DNA from: Chitinophagaceae bacterium
GTDB lineage: Bacteria; Bacteroidota; Bacteroidia; Chitinophagales; Chitinophagaceae
Reading direction: 5' to 3'
Assembly (NCBI GenBank): GCA_019638475.1
Contig: JAHBTR010000002.1
Span: 124,001 to 188,000, forward strand
Length of the DNA stretch: 64,000 nucleotides
Part shown: positions 8,067 to 17,930 of the stretch, piece after piece
Layout: each line of letters opens with the position of its first letter
Numbering within the stretch: position 1 is the stretch's first letter
Program-made: the position numbers and the translations under genes
The notes under the pieces: model-generated
What the model saw: the letters and a program-made list of their open reading frames with translations, nothing else
The model's database searches: none
Told to the model about the DNA's origin: nothing

Positions 8067-10736
8067 CTATTTAAAATAAACAGTAGCTTTTAAAATTATT
8101 TGAAAAGGTCTTAACTCAATTTGATTGATTGTTTCTGTATTTCCATAAAAGGCAATATTGGTGTAGGTTTTTTGGTTGAATAAATTTTGTCCACCTATTT
8201 CTATATCAGTTTTTAATTTATCAAGACTGTATGTGATATAAAAATCAGGATATAAAAAATCAATAGGCTTTGTATTGCTTTTCCTGATGCTATTATAAAT
8301 AGTATTTAATGTAATAAATGCTTTATGGCTTACAGGCATTTTTAATGTTAGAGATTCTTCAAATACAGAAAAATTATTTGTTTTAATTGCTGCACTATTA
8401 TTTCTGTATAAGTTCAATTTTGTTTTGGTATCTATACTTATGTTTTTAAAATTAGTATTGGTTTTTAAGAATGCTTGAAAATTGTTGTTATAAAATTTTG
8501 TCATTATTTTATTAGAATAATTATCTGTAACTGCTCTTTCAAAAGATGCTTGAGCAGTAATTGAACTTTTTAGCTTTGGCAAAAATTTATTATACGAAAT
8601 TATCACCCTATTGCTTATTCTATTTGCATTGCCTGGCAATGCTTTGCCTATAGTTAAGCTATTAATAAATTCTTTATCACTAATTGGGCTGTTGGTATTT
8701 TTGGTATATATAAACCCTATTGTAATAAAGGTGTATTTTGTAACATTTCTGTAATTTATATAGCTTTCTGCATTAAAACTTTTATAAGACGGGAATATTG
8801 AATTATTGTTATTCAAATACCTATAATTATATAAAATATAGTTATTGCTTGTTATATAAGATGGTGATAGTCTAAACTGATTGTATGCAGTAGTTGATAG
8901 TTTCCAATATTTATTTATTGTATAATGCACATCTGCCCGAAACCCTACAAAGTGATTGGTATAATTAGATGTAATGCTGTTCGCCTGTTTTCTATTAATA
9001 CTATTAAAAGAATAAGGTATATTAATAGAAGCATTGAATTTAGATAGTTTATAATTTACGCCAATACTATTGGTTACTACAAATTGATTAAATAAAAAAT
9101 CATTATTAAATTCTTTATTTAAAGTAAACGAAGAATCTTTATTACCTGCACTAAACAATGTATTAAATGAATTAAAAAAGTAACTGGTAGAAAAAAGGTT
9201 AGTAATACTAAAATTAGATTTTACTTTATAAGCCCAAGAAGCATCAAAACTTGCAAAAGGAGATTTTAAAGAAACTTCTTCTAAAAGATAAGATGGATTA
9301 GGTGTTTTTGTGAAAATGGGATCATAGCGTTCATTATGTATTAAAAGATGTTGAGGGTCTTGTTTATAACCTGCTACCAATGATAGGTTGAATAAATGAT
9401 TTTGTTTTCTAAAAACATATTTACTTGTATTTAAAATTTCTACACGTTTATAGTTAGATGCTTGTAAAATCTCTTTTGGGTTGGTAATAACTGCATCAAC
9501 ATATTTTTGGGATAGTTGAAAATTGGTAAAGTTTGAAAAATTATAAGTAGGCTTATTTACTATATATTGTAAACCAGCTTTTAGTGTACTTTCTTTTTGA
9601 TAATAATTATTTGCTTCTGCAATTTTAAAAGTGTCGTTTGTATAAAAAATAGTAGTGGCTGTATTACCTTTAATGTAAGTTTTGTCATGCACAAAATCTA
9701 TAAAACATTTTAACTCGTTATTATTTTTAGTTAATGTTAATTGATTGATACTTGCAGAAAATTGATTGTTTGTATAAAACTTGTCTAACTCAATACCTTG
9801 TGCCTGTGGTTTATTAATGCTTACTATTTCGCCATAGTATTTATTTAAAAAAATGATTTCGTTATAATCATCATTGTATAAATATTTAAACTCGTTAGCA
9901 TAATCTTTACCAATATTATTGTACTTAACAGTAGCAATACTTTGATAATTTTTAGAAAAAAATAAAGGCACTACTTCATTATCTGTGCTAATAAAAGGAT
10001 AACCAATACCCAGCTTAGCTTTACCTATAATTTTATTTCTTGCTTTATCTTTTAATACCAAGTTTAAAGCAGCTCTATTACTTACAGAAAAACTGTCTAA
10101 TACTTTTATGGGTTGGTGATTTTCTAAAACCTGCACTTTATCAACTGCATCAGAAGGTACATTTGCTGTTGCAATATTGTAACGACCAGCTAATAAATCT
10201 TTTCCATCTATATAAAATTTATTAATAGGTTTTCCCTGATATTTTATAGTACCATCAGACATTACCTCTATGCCAGGAAGTTTTTGTATGACATCTCCTA
10301 TACTTCTATCATATTTGCTTGTATAACTTTCTACATTGTAGTTAATGGTATCTTTTTTTGCTGTAATAGGGGGGCTTGATTGTACTATAACTTCAGATAA
10401 TTTTTTTTGAGATGACTTTAAAATAAAATGATGAGTTACTGTTGATGCACTTAATGAATCTATCAACTTTTCTTTAGATAAAAAGTTTAATGAGCTTACT
10501 TTTAAAACACAATTTCTTTTACTATACTTTTCGGGTAATTCTATTTTATAAAAACCATTTTCGTTAGTAAAAGAAAAAGCAACAACTACTTTGGTAGATT
10601 GTAATTCTACAGTAATTGTTGCTCCTATAATATTTTTATGAGATGAATCTTTTACAGTACCTTGTATTATTTTTTGCCCAAAGCAGTTATTGGAAAAATG
10701 AAAAGTAATTAGTACAATGAAGAAAAACCATCTCAT
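8067..10736 (-). CDS. TonB-dependent receptor-like outer-membrane protein, partner of GLPGLI protein
   Basis: The 889-residue product has a signal peptide ending near CFGQ, a carboxypeptidase-regulatory-like domain (IIQGTVKDSSHKNIIGATIT, residues about 22-105), a plug (DVIQKLPGIEVMSDGTIKYQ, KFYIDGKDLLAGRYNIAT) and a long beta-barrel ending in ILKATVYFK. The layout is that of receptors usually paired with GLPGLI proteins, and a frameshifted GLPGLI gene ends 5 bases upstream on the same strand. The pair was likely an operon. Substrate unknown; export or import of a small molecule or peptide across the outer membrane is the general family role. Confidence 0.88.
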   Translation of the reverse strand: MRWFFFIVLITFHFSNNCFGQKIIQGTVKDSSHKNIIGATITVELQSTKVVVAFSFTNENGFYKIELPEKYSKRNCVLKVSSLNFLSKEKLIDSLSASTVTHHFILKSSQKKLSEVIVQSSPPITAKKDTINYNVESYTSKYDRSIGDVIQKLPGIEVMSDGTIKYQGKPINKFYIDGKDLLAGRYNIATANVPSDAVDKVQVLENHQPIKVLDSFSVSNRAALNLVLKDKARNKIIGKAKLGIGYPFISTDNEVVPLFFSKNYQSIATVKYNNIGKDYANEFKYLYNDDYNEIIFLNKYYGEIVSINKPQAQGIELDKFYTNNQFSASINQLTLTKNNNELKCFIDFVHDKTYIKGNTATTIFYTNDTFKIAEANNYYQKESTLKAGLQYIVNKPTYNFSNFTNFQLSQKYVDAVITNPKEILQASNYKRVEILNTSKYVFRKQNHLFNLSLVAGYKQDPQHLLIHNERYDPIFTKTPNPSYLLEEVSLKSPFASFDASWAYKVKSNFSITNLFSTSYFFNSFNTLFSAGNKDSSFTLNKEFNNDFLFNQFVVTNSIGVNYKLSKFNASINIPYSFNSINRKQANSITSNYTNHFVGFRADVHYTINKYWKLSTTAYNQFRLSPSYITSNNYILYNYRYLNNNNSIFPSYKSFNAESYINYRNVTKYTFITIGFIYTKNTNSPISDKEFINSLTIGKALPGNANRISNRVIISYNKFLPKLKSSITAQASFERAVTDNYSNKIMTKFYNNNFQAFLKTNTNFKNISIDTKTKLNLYRNNSAAIKTNNFSVFEESLTLKMPVSHKAFITLNTIYNSIRKSNTKPIDFLYPDFYITYSLDKLKTDIEIGGQNLFNQKTYTNIAFYGNTETINQIELRPFQIILKATVYFK

Positions 10737-10741
10737 TAAAA

Positions 10742-11558
10742 TTAATTAAGTTCTAAAGGATTATTATAAGAAGATTTTGTTTTTCCTTTACCTGTTGGTT
10801 TAATAGTTAATTTTACATTGTTATCAGAAGATGTGTTTCCTAACATAGCATTTGGATTAGATATAAAAGATTCTTTAATTTCTGCATACTTAGCCTCTGT
10901 TACATAGGTTAAATGCTGTGGTAACAAAATATCTTTATCGTTTGTTTGGGTTATAGAAATAAGTGTAAACGATACTTGATTTTTTTCATCTTGGGCATTT
11001 ATTATTAAACCGGGTAATCCATGCAGTTTCCAAGGTCCTCCTTGTATAGCAATTTCAGGACTGTACCAGCAAGTATATTTTCTACCTTTAAATTCTCCTG
11101 TAGCTTTTTTGCAAGTTAGAGTGCCTATTTGTTTTGTAGAGTCAATAAGCTGCCAACTGATTGATTGCAATGGTGATTTAATGCCAAAAGTATCTACTAT
11201 AAAAGAGGTTTTATATCTATAATTTCTTTTGTACTATAGTTTAAAAATAGTTGGTAGAGAGTTACTTTTGGCATTTTAATCACACACTGATTGCTGATAG
11301 TATTATTGTCAGTGATATAATCATCGGCATTTGACTGACTATTTAAAAAAGCATCAAGTGTAAAACTCTTGTACAGAGCTTTGGTATTATTGGTAATCAA
11401 CATCATCTCCTCGGTGCTGGGATTTTGAGGTTGTGTAGTATCTCTAACGTGTAAAAAAGTATATTTTGCTATATCAGCACATTTTGTGCACCAGCATTTA
11501 TAACCATACTATTAGAGGCTACATACATTAATAACAATAGTAAAAAGTTCTTTTTCAT
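10742..11558 (-). pseudogene. GLPGLI family protein, broken by two frameshifts
   Basis: Three consecutive minus-strand frames make up one GLPGLI protein. Frame A (from ATG 11558) encodes the signal peptide MKKNFLLLLLMYVASNSM and runs to the sequence for GAQ. Frame B, shifted by one base in the T4 run at 11482-11485, continues as ADIAKYTFLHVRDTTQPQ through YQLFLNYSTKEII. Frame C, shifted near 11209-11222, continues as YKTSFIVDTFGIKSPLQ, QIGTLTCKKATGEFKGRKYT, the signature WKLHGLPGLI, and the family-typical ending NNPLELN. Both shifts are equivalent to loss of one base. The neighbouring TonB receptor remains intact. The protein family is periplasmic/surface and of unknown function. Confidence 0.85.
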
Positions 11559-11680
11559 TTAACTTACTTTTCAAGTTTTACAATGTGTCCTATAAAGGTA
11601 GTTTAATGGATAATAAATAAATGATATACTAAGAAAATTTACCCACATTTAACTAAAAATACCCTTCAGCCTGTAAGACT

Positions 11681-11712
11681 GATAAAACTTGTTGGTAAGA
11701 AATAATGAAAAG
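11681..11712 (+). repeat. Dispersed repeat, copy 1
   Basis: GATAAAACTTGTTGGTAAGA and the following AATAATGAAAAG closely match 12995-13020. Both copies lie just past the 3' end of a minus-strand gene. The identical core is AAACTTGTTGGTAA, preceded by GAT. Confidence 0.5.
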
Positions 11713-11743
11713 ATAGCCTATACAAAAAGTTAAGTAGGATTAA

Positions 11744-12232
11744 TTATTTTTTCTTTTTCTTATTCAAATAATCACCAAACATACCTCCTAATAAACTACC
11801 TCCAAATAATGCACCTTTAGTAGTTGAATTGGTTGCATAGCCAATAATAGCAGATTCTATAAATTTTTTATCTCGTTTTTTTCGTTCCTCTATTTCTTCC
11901 TCATATTTGTTTAAAGAGTCATCGTTTGTACTATTATCAACAATCTTACTTTTAGGTGGATTAATATTCTTGTTGTGCTTGTGCATTAAATCAGTCATAC
12001 TAATACCTCCTTGCATATTGGCTAATTGTTCAAATTCTTCTATGGTTATGGGCTTTTCATTTTTCTTTTTACACCAATCCCAATAAAGTTTGTAGGCATC
12101 AATATTTTTCTTTTTATTGCTTATTACATCTTTGTTACTATCTATTACTTCATTATGTTTGATTGAGTTTTTTTTAACCAATCCAATTATTAATATTGCA
12201 ACACCAATTAAAATAATATATAATCCTAACAT
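11744..12232 (-). CDS. Hypothetical membrane-anchored protein
   Basis: The 162-residue protein has one N-terminal membrane segment (MLGLYIILIGVAILIIGLVK), a basic linker, a helical middle region (AYKLYWDWCKKKNEKPIT, IEEFEQLANMQGGISMTDLM), a charged stretch EEEIEERKKRDKKF, and a glycine-rich C-terminus (GALFGGSLLGGMFGDYL) ending in lysines. The last part looks like the small membrane-associated glycine motif seen in some phage or plasmid proteins. I do not recognise the family. It lies between a broken GLPGLI gene and a TA pair, in an accessory-looking zone flanked by a short dispersed repeat. Confidence 0.65.
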   Translation of the reverse strand: MLGLYIILIGVAILIIGLVKKNSIKHNEVIDSNKDVISNKKKNIDAYKLYWDWCKKKNEKPITIEEFEQLANMQGGISMTDLMHKHNKNINPPKSKIVDNSTNDDSLNKYEEEIEERKKRDKKFIESAIIGYATNSTTKGALFGGSLLGGMFGDYLNKKKKK

Positions 12233-12491
12233 AGCTTATCATATTAATTTTTGAAAGAATATTGTTTCTTTTTGAATTGATTTTTTTACCAATAGTTTGA
12301 CATTTTAGTTTCACTTACAAAGTAAAGAAACAAATAACAGATTTATATAAATTTTAATTTTTCACTTTCACTTTACTTTTTCTTCTTTCTGTCAAAATTT
12401 TTTATGTGTAAGTAATGATGTTGTGTTATGAGAATAAAAAATGTTATGCAGCCCTTCTATAGATTTAAGCAACAGCAAAATACTATTTTTG

Positions 12492-12499
12492 TATATTTG
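12492..12499 (+). promoter_or_regulatory. -7 promoter box for the TA operon (TATATTTG)
   Basis: TATATTTG is an exact TAnnTTTG match and ends 4 bases before the antitoxin ATG at 12504, so the message is probably leaderless. No convincing -33 TTG is seen. Confidence 0.5.
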
Positions 12500-12503
12500 C
12501 TAC

Positions 12504-12701
12504 ATGAAAGCATTAGTTGTTACTCCAAAAAATAGTCATGAATTTAGATTTGTTACCAACCTGCTTAAAAAATTAGGTGTTGGTTCATCAACTGTTACCC
12601 AAGAAGAGTTGGAAGATATTGGTATGTCAAAATTGATGCGTAAAGTGGATAAGACAAAAAAGGCAAGTCGTGCAGAAATAATGAAAAAATTATCTGCCTG
12701 A
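12504..12701 (+). CDS. Antitoxin of a RelE/ParE-type toxin-antitoxin pair
   Basis: The 65-residue product (MKALVVTPKNSHEFRFVTNL, then LLKKLGVGSSTVTQEELEDI) is small, charged and lies immediately before a RelE/ParE toxin. The ATG at 12504 was chosen because an exact -7 box sits directly upstream and the longer frame from 12441 would include the promoter. The stop TGA overlaps the toxin ATG by one base (TGATG), giving translational coupling. It is assigned as antitoxin by position and size; no strong DNA-binding motif is obvious, and the C-terminal SRAEIMKKLSA looks like a toxin-binding helix. Confidence 0.78.
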   Translation: MKALVVTPKNSHEFRFVTNLLKKLGVGSSTVTQEELEDIGMSKLMRKVDKTKKASRAEIMKKLSA

Positions 12702-12967
12702 TGAAAGTTGAGTTCTTAAAGAAGTTTTCCAAAGACATTGACAATATAAAAACGAAGCCTGTTAAGCTGGCTTTAATGCATTTAATTGAGTTAATAGAAA
12801 ATGCAGGTTCTTTAGACAGTATTCCAAATACAAAGAAATTAAAAGGCTTTAAAACTGCTTACAGAACAAGAGTAGGTGATTATAGATTAGGCTTCTTTTA
12901 TGAAAATTCAACTATTTTATTGGCTCGTTTTGTTCATAGAAAAGATATTTATAAAATCTTTCCTTAA
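12701..12967 (+). CDS. RelE/ParE-family toxin
   Basis: The 88-residue protein MKVEFLKKFSKDIDNIKTKP has the compact RelE/ParE fold pattern: an opening beta-strand and two helices, then NTKKLKGFKTAYRTRVGDYR and LGFFYENSTILLARFVHRKD with the terminal IYKIFP. The KKLKG, YRTRVGDYRLGF and HRKDIYK stretches are the family hallmarks and hold the basic residues used for mRNA cleavage in RelE relatives. It overlaps the antitoxin stop codon by one base. Whether the target is ribosome-bound mRNA (RelE) or gyrase (ParE) cannot be decided from sequence. Confidence 0.85.
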   Translation: MKVEFLKKFSKDIDNIKTKPVKLALMHLIELIENAGSLDSIPNTKKLKGFKTAYRTRVGDYRLGFFYENSTILLARFVHRKDIYKIFP

Positions 12968-12990
12968 TTGTATATTTTAATTTGGTATTA

Positions 12991-13020
12991 CAGATGATGA
13001 AACTTGTTGGTAAAAAATAA
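12991..13020 (+). repeat. Dispersed repeat, copy 2
   Basis: GATGAAACTTGTTGGTAAAA with AATAA matches copy 1 at 11681-11705. The two copies flank the hypothetical membrane gene and the TA pair in direct orientation. Confidence 0.5.
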
Positions 13021-13039
13021 AAAAAGGCTATCTTTTTTT
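13019..13039. terminator. Hairpin terminator between the TA pair and atpC
   Basis: A7G and CT7 form a perfect 8-bp arm pair around the loop GCTAT. With T runs on both strands it could end both the plus-strand TA operon and the minus-strand atpD-atpC transcript. The stem is almost all A-T, so strength is uncertain. Confidence 0.5.
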
Positions 13040-13078
13040 GAAAATAACCTCTTTCTCTTTTAAATATTTTATTGGCTT

Positions 13079-13330
13079 TTATGCTTCTTCTACATCTTCT
13101 ACCAATACAGTTGCTTTATTATTCAAAACTTCTACAAAGCCTCCTGAAATAGAAAAATTTTCAAAGGTAGTTTTAGATTTAAGAATTTTAATATTACCTT
13201 TTTCTAAAGCACTTACTAAAGGTGCATGTTTGTCTAACACTTCAAACAAGCCAGTAATCCCTGGTAATTGTACACCATATACATCACCACTATATAATTT
13301 TTTTTCTGGTGTTAATATTTCTAAAGTCAT
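13079..13330 (-). CDS. atpC: ATP synthase F1 subunit epsilon
   Basis: The 83-residue protein MTLEILTPEKKLYSGDVYGV, with VQLPGITGLFEVLDKHAPLV and the strand pattern ending in GGFVEVLNNKATVLVED, is the N-terminal beta-sandwich of the F1 epsilon subunit. The C-terminal helical hairpin found in E. coli is absent, as usual in Bacteroidota. It sits 34 bases downstream of atpD; no other atp genes lie in the window, consistent with split ATP synthase loci in this phylum. Epsilon links rotor and catalytic head and can inhibit ATP hydrolysis. Confidence 0.93.
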   Translation of the reverse strand: MTLEILTPEKKLYSGDVYGVQLPGITGLFEVLDKHAPLVSALEKGNIKILKSKTTFENFSISGGFVEVLNNKATVLVEDVEEA

Positions 13331-13364
13331 ACTAATTTGATTATCACATTTTCAAATTGGCTAA

Positions 13365-14921
<1,557 letters not shown>

Positions 14922-15082
14922 TTAAAAAACTAATTAGAGCAAGTTTTTTATAGAGAATTGGCTTAAACTTTTTTAGGCTTAGAATAGGAGCAATAGAGTG
15001 TTAATTAGATGGTAGGTTTTGTTTTTAAATCTAAAGGATAAAAATCTGAAATTCTAAACCCGAAATCCAAATAATTGAAAAA

Positions 15083-15427
15083 CTAATAGTTGGTAATAAT
15101 TTTTTTAATTTGCTCTTGTAAAATAGGAATATCATTTATAGCAGTTTCCCAAATACTATCAAGTTGTAACCCAAAGTATTCGTGTGCAATAAAATTTCTC
15201 ATCCCTTTTATCTCAAACCAAGCCACATTGGGATATTTGGTTTTTAGTTCTTCAGAAATATGATGGGTAGCTTCACCTATAATTTCAAAATTTCTAATCA
15301 TTGCATCACGTTCAATCCATCGCTGTTCAAAGTTTTCGTAAGTATGTAGTATAGCAACTAATTCCAAAATTTTACCAATACATTCTTGTATATGTTCTAA
15401 TCTAAATAAATCGTTATCAATTTTCAT
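15083..15427 (-). CDS. HepT-like ribonuclease toxin (DUF86)
   Basis: The 114-residue all-helical protein has the HEPN catalytic motif Rx4HxY as R77-NFIA-H82-E-Y84 in GMRNFIAHEYFG. It begins 11 bases inside the 3' end of the MntA-like nucleotidyltransferase gene, the standard order for HepT-MntA modules. In characterised pairs HepT is an RNase toxin that MntA inactivates by AMPylating the tyrosine of this motif. The motif is intact, so the toxin is probably functional. Confidence 0.88.
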   Translation of the reverse strand: MKIDNDLFRLEHIQECIGKILELVAILHTYENFEQRWIERDAMIRNFEIIGEATHHISEELKTKYPNVAWFEIKGMRNFIAHEYFGLQLDSIWETAINDIPILQEQIKKIITNY

Positions 15428-15704
15428 ATATAATTTTCAAATCGTTTAGTATATATGGTTTTAGTAAAGGATGGGCGTATTTTTCAGATACTAAATCTAC
15501 CTTTTTTTGCAATTTTTTCTCTAACTCACTTTGAAGTTGTACAAGTTTAAATAAACCAACTGTATTTTTGAAATTGTATAAAATATCAATATCGCTGTTA
15601 GCTGAATTTTCGCCACGAGCCACAGAGCCAAAAACGCCAATTTTAGTTGGGCTATATGGTTTCATTGTGTTAATGATAATATTTATTTGTTGTTCTGATA
15701 ACAT
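15417..15704 (-). CDS. MntA-like minimal nucleotidyltransferase antitoxin
   Basis: The 95-residue protein has the polymerase-beta nucleotidyltransferase motif GSx10DxD as G26-S27 with D38-I-D40 (FGSVARGENSANSDIDIL), and the third acidic strand around VDLVSEKY. It overlaps hepT by 11 bases. The family AMPylates and so neutralises the HepT toxin. Confidence 0.88.
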   Translation of the reverse strand: MLSEQQINIIINTMKPYSPTKIGVFGSVARGENSANSDIDILYNFKNTVGLFKLVQLQSELEKKLQKKVDLVSEKYAHPLLKPYILNDLKIIYEN

Positions 15705-15956
15705 GACACTAAGGTAATAATTTAAAGTGGGTTAAAAATATTTCTTTTTTGTTGTAACGAATATAAGTCTATTTCCTTTATGAGATATTAGTATGTGTAT
15801 CATTAATTTGGCAGGGCATATACTTTTATTGGCTAATACCCTTCAAAAACAATATATGGTCTATATGATAATATTTTCACATTAACTTTATAAACAGCGT
15901 TCATAATGCAATATTTATCTGATATTCGCAGTTAAATAAGTAGAAATTTATTGTTA

Positions 15957-16937
15957 ATGAAGTATTGTAATATTAAATATGCGTTGGTAGTATTGGTTAT
16001 TTTGTTTGCAGCATCATCTTGCATAAAAGAGACAAGCTATGAAAAGGGGGCCAATACTTATGGATTGTCAACAGGCACATTAAAAGATAGTTTGGGTAAT
16101 TGTAAAAGCATTGTTATTAAAGGAGCTTATAAGAAAAGTGCATTTTTAACAGATAGTAATTATATTTTGGTAAGTGTAAATGTTACCATACCTGGTCAAT
16201 ATATTATTTATTCAGATACTATTAATGGTTTTTGGTTTGCTGATAGTGGTTATGTATCAGTAGGAGCTTCTACTATTAAAGTGCAAGGATATGGGAAACC
16301 TACTCTTGCTGCAAATACAAACTTTGTGTTGAATTATAATAACTCTGCTTGTTTATTTTCTGTTGTAGTAAATGATAGCTTAACATCTACACTACCTGTT
16401 ATAAGAGATTATTTTCCTACTACTGTTGGTAGTAATTGGGGTTATGATGTAGTTGGTTTAGATTCTGTACATGTAAAAGCCACAGCTAAAGATACTATTA
16501 TTGATGGCAATACTTATCGTGTATTTTATTCATCAGGTAGTTTGAACGATACTTCATTTTACAGAAAATCTGGGGCTGATTATTTTCGTTGGAGTGCTTT
16601 AGATAATAACAGTAGCCCTATGTCTTTATTGTTTTTAAAAGAAAACCAACCAGCAGCTACTCAATGGGAATCTAATGTAGTCAATACTTTTCTTAATGGT
16701 GTGCCTACTCAAGTAAAAATGCACTATACTATTATGTCTGTAAATACTAACAGAACAGTTAATGCTCAGGTTTTTGATAGTGTTATTTATGTAAAAAATG
16801 AATTGCAATACAAAGTGTTGAGTAGTTTTCAGACTATACAAACTATTCATACATATTTTGCCAAAAATATTGGATTGATAGAATTAGAAGCCCCTGGTGT
16901 AATACACCAAACTTTAAGAAGATGGAAAGTGTATTAG
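15957..16937 (+). CDS. Hypothetical lipoprotein
   Basis: The 326-residue product starts at ATG 15957 (a TTG six bases earlier is in frame) with a lipoprotein signal LVVLVILFAASSC, whose cysteine would be lipidated. The first half looks like a small beta-sandwich (TGTLKDSLGNCKSIVIKG, YILVSVNVTIPGQYIIYSD), the second starts at PVIRDYFPTTVGSNWGYDVV and is strand-rich. I recognise similar pairs of domains only as uncharacterised Bacteroidota surface lipoproteins. It stands alone, converging on the TraB-type gene. Confidence 0.75.
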   Translation: MKYCNIKYALVVLVILFAASSCIKETSYEKGANTYGLSTGTLKDSLGNCKSIVIKGAYKKSAFLTDSNYILVSVNVTIPGQYIIYSDTINGFWFADSGYVSVGASTIKVQGYGKPTLAANTNFVLNYNNSACLFSVVVNDSLTSTLPVIRDYFPTTVGSNWGYDVVGLDSVHVKATAKDTIIDGNTYRVFYSSGSLNDTSFYRKSGADYFRWSALDNNSSPMSLLFLKENQPAATQWESNVVNTFLNGVPTQVKMHYTIMSVNTNRTVNAQVFDSVIYVKNELQYKVLSSFQTIQTIHTYFAKNIGLIELEAPGVIHQTLRRWKVY

Positions 16938-16953
16938 TTATTGGCAATGTGGT

Positions 16954-17814
16954 TTAATATTTTACTGGTGTTATTCTATATCCTCTTTTTCTTAATAAAT
17001 AAATAACTCCTTTTTTGCCTCCTAAATGACCTGCACCTACTGCTATAAAAATAGGTTGTTGTGTTATTTCTTTTTCAATAACTGGTATCCAGTTTTGATT
17101 TCTTTTATCTACTAAATCGTTTTCATAATTGCCAAAATCAGAGTCGCCACCAATGCTTTTGTGCATAGCTTTTATATTTTTACTTTTATATAAAGCGACC
17201 ATTTTATTCATTTGTTTTTTGCTATCACCCATGTCAAATAATGTTCTTTTAAATGCTTCTGCTTGTTTTTGGTAAGGAATTTTTTCAAAAACATTTAATT
17301 GTTCTTCTACTGTTTCAAGTCCTTTAATTTCTTGTTGATTATTTTTTGCTAATTTTTCTAATTCTTTTTCAAAAGCTATTGTAGCACATCCCATAATACT
17401 TTTATATAGCATAGATGTTAATAAAAATGGTTTATAAGTATCTACCATAGATAGGCTAACACCTGTTTTATTTTTAAATAAAATGGCTGCTGAATCATAT
17501 TCTTCTTTTGTCAAAAAATTTTTTAATGTTTTGCCGTCTTTCATTTTAATTTGTTGCATCATTTTTAAGGTGAGTTTTGGGTCGTCTATATCTATTTCAA
17601 GGTATAATTCTTTCGTTTGAGCTAACAAAAATTTTAGTGTATCTGGTATATGAAAATCTTCTGGACAAAGCAAATGAAATGTTCCAAATAAGTATGATGG
17701 TGCAGTAATATTATGCCCTTCAATTTTCCAGAGCAATGCTTTTTCTTTTGGCTTTTGTGCAAAAGCAGTTATTGTGGTAATTAATGCAAGTATTGTAGTA
17801 ATCCATTGCTTCAT
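16954..17814 (-). CDS. TraB/GumN family protein
   Basis: The 286-residue protein has a signal peptide (ITTILALITTITAFAQ) and the two family signatures: N-terminal SYLFGTFHLLCPEDF and C-terminal IFIAVGAGHLGGKKGVIYLL followed by RKRGYRITPV. The paired GTFH and GAGHL histidines define the TraB/GumN (TIKI-like) group, for which metal-dependent protease activity was shown in animal TIKI proteins. The bacterial role is unknown. A TAAATTTG -7 box lies at 17845-17852 on the minus strand. Confidence 0.88.
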   Translation of the reverse strand: MKQWITTILALITTITAFAQKPKEKALLWKIEGHNITAPSYLFGTFHLLCPEDFHIPDTLKFLLAQTKELYLEIDIDDPKLTLKMMQQIKMKDGKTLKNFLTKEEYDSAAILFKNKTGVSLSMVDTYKPFLLTSMLYKSIMGCATIAFEKELEKLAKNNQQEIKGLETVEEQLNVFEKIPYQKQAEAFKRTLFDMGDSKKQMNKMVALYKSKNIKAMHKSIGGDSDFGNYENDLVDKRNQNWIPVIEKEITQQPIFIAVGAGHLGGKKGVIYLLRKRGYRITPVKY

Positions 17815-17879
17815 AGAAAATATTTTTTAGGTTACATTAAAAGGCAAATTTATTTGAATGTTTTTTTTGGTATAAAAAT

Positions 17880-17912
17880 AAAAGCCAAAGACTGCAACAT
17901 CTTTGGCTTAAT
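17880..17912 (-). terminator. Terminator of dnaN
   Basis: AAGCCAAAGA and TCTTTGGCTT form a stem (10 bp with a one-base offset) around TGTTGCAG, followed on the minus strand by TTATTTTTAT. Confidence 0.85.
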
Positions 17913-17930
17913 AAATGATAGAAATTAATT

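Noticed and set aside
10040..10225. Small plus-strand frame inside the GLPGLI-partner receptor gene
   Set aside because: It is antisense to the plug-domain region and lacks any independent support.
12441..12503. Longer start for the RelE/ParE-type antitoxin
   Set aside because: The extra codons would span an exact -7 box, so ATG 12504 is preferred.
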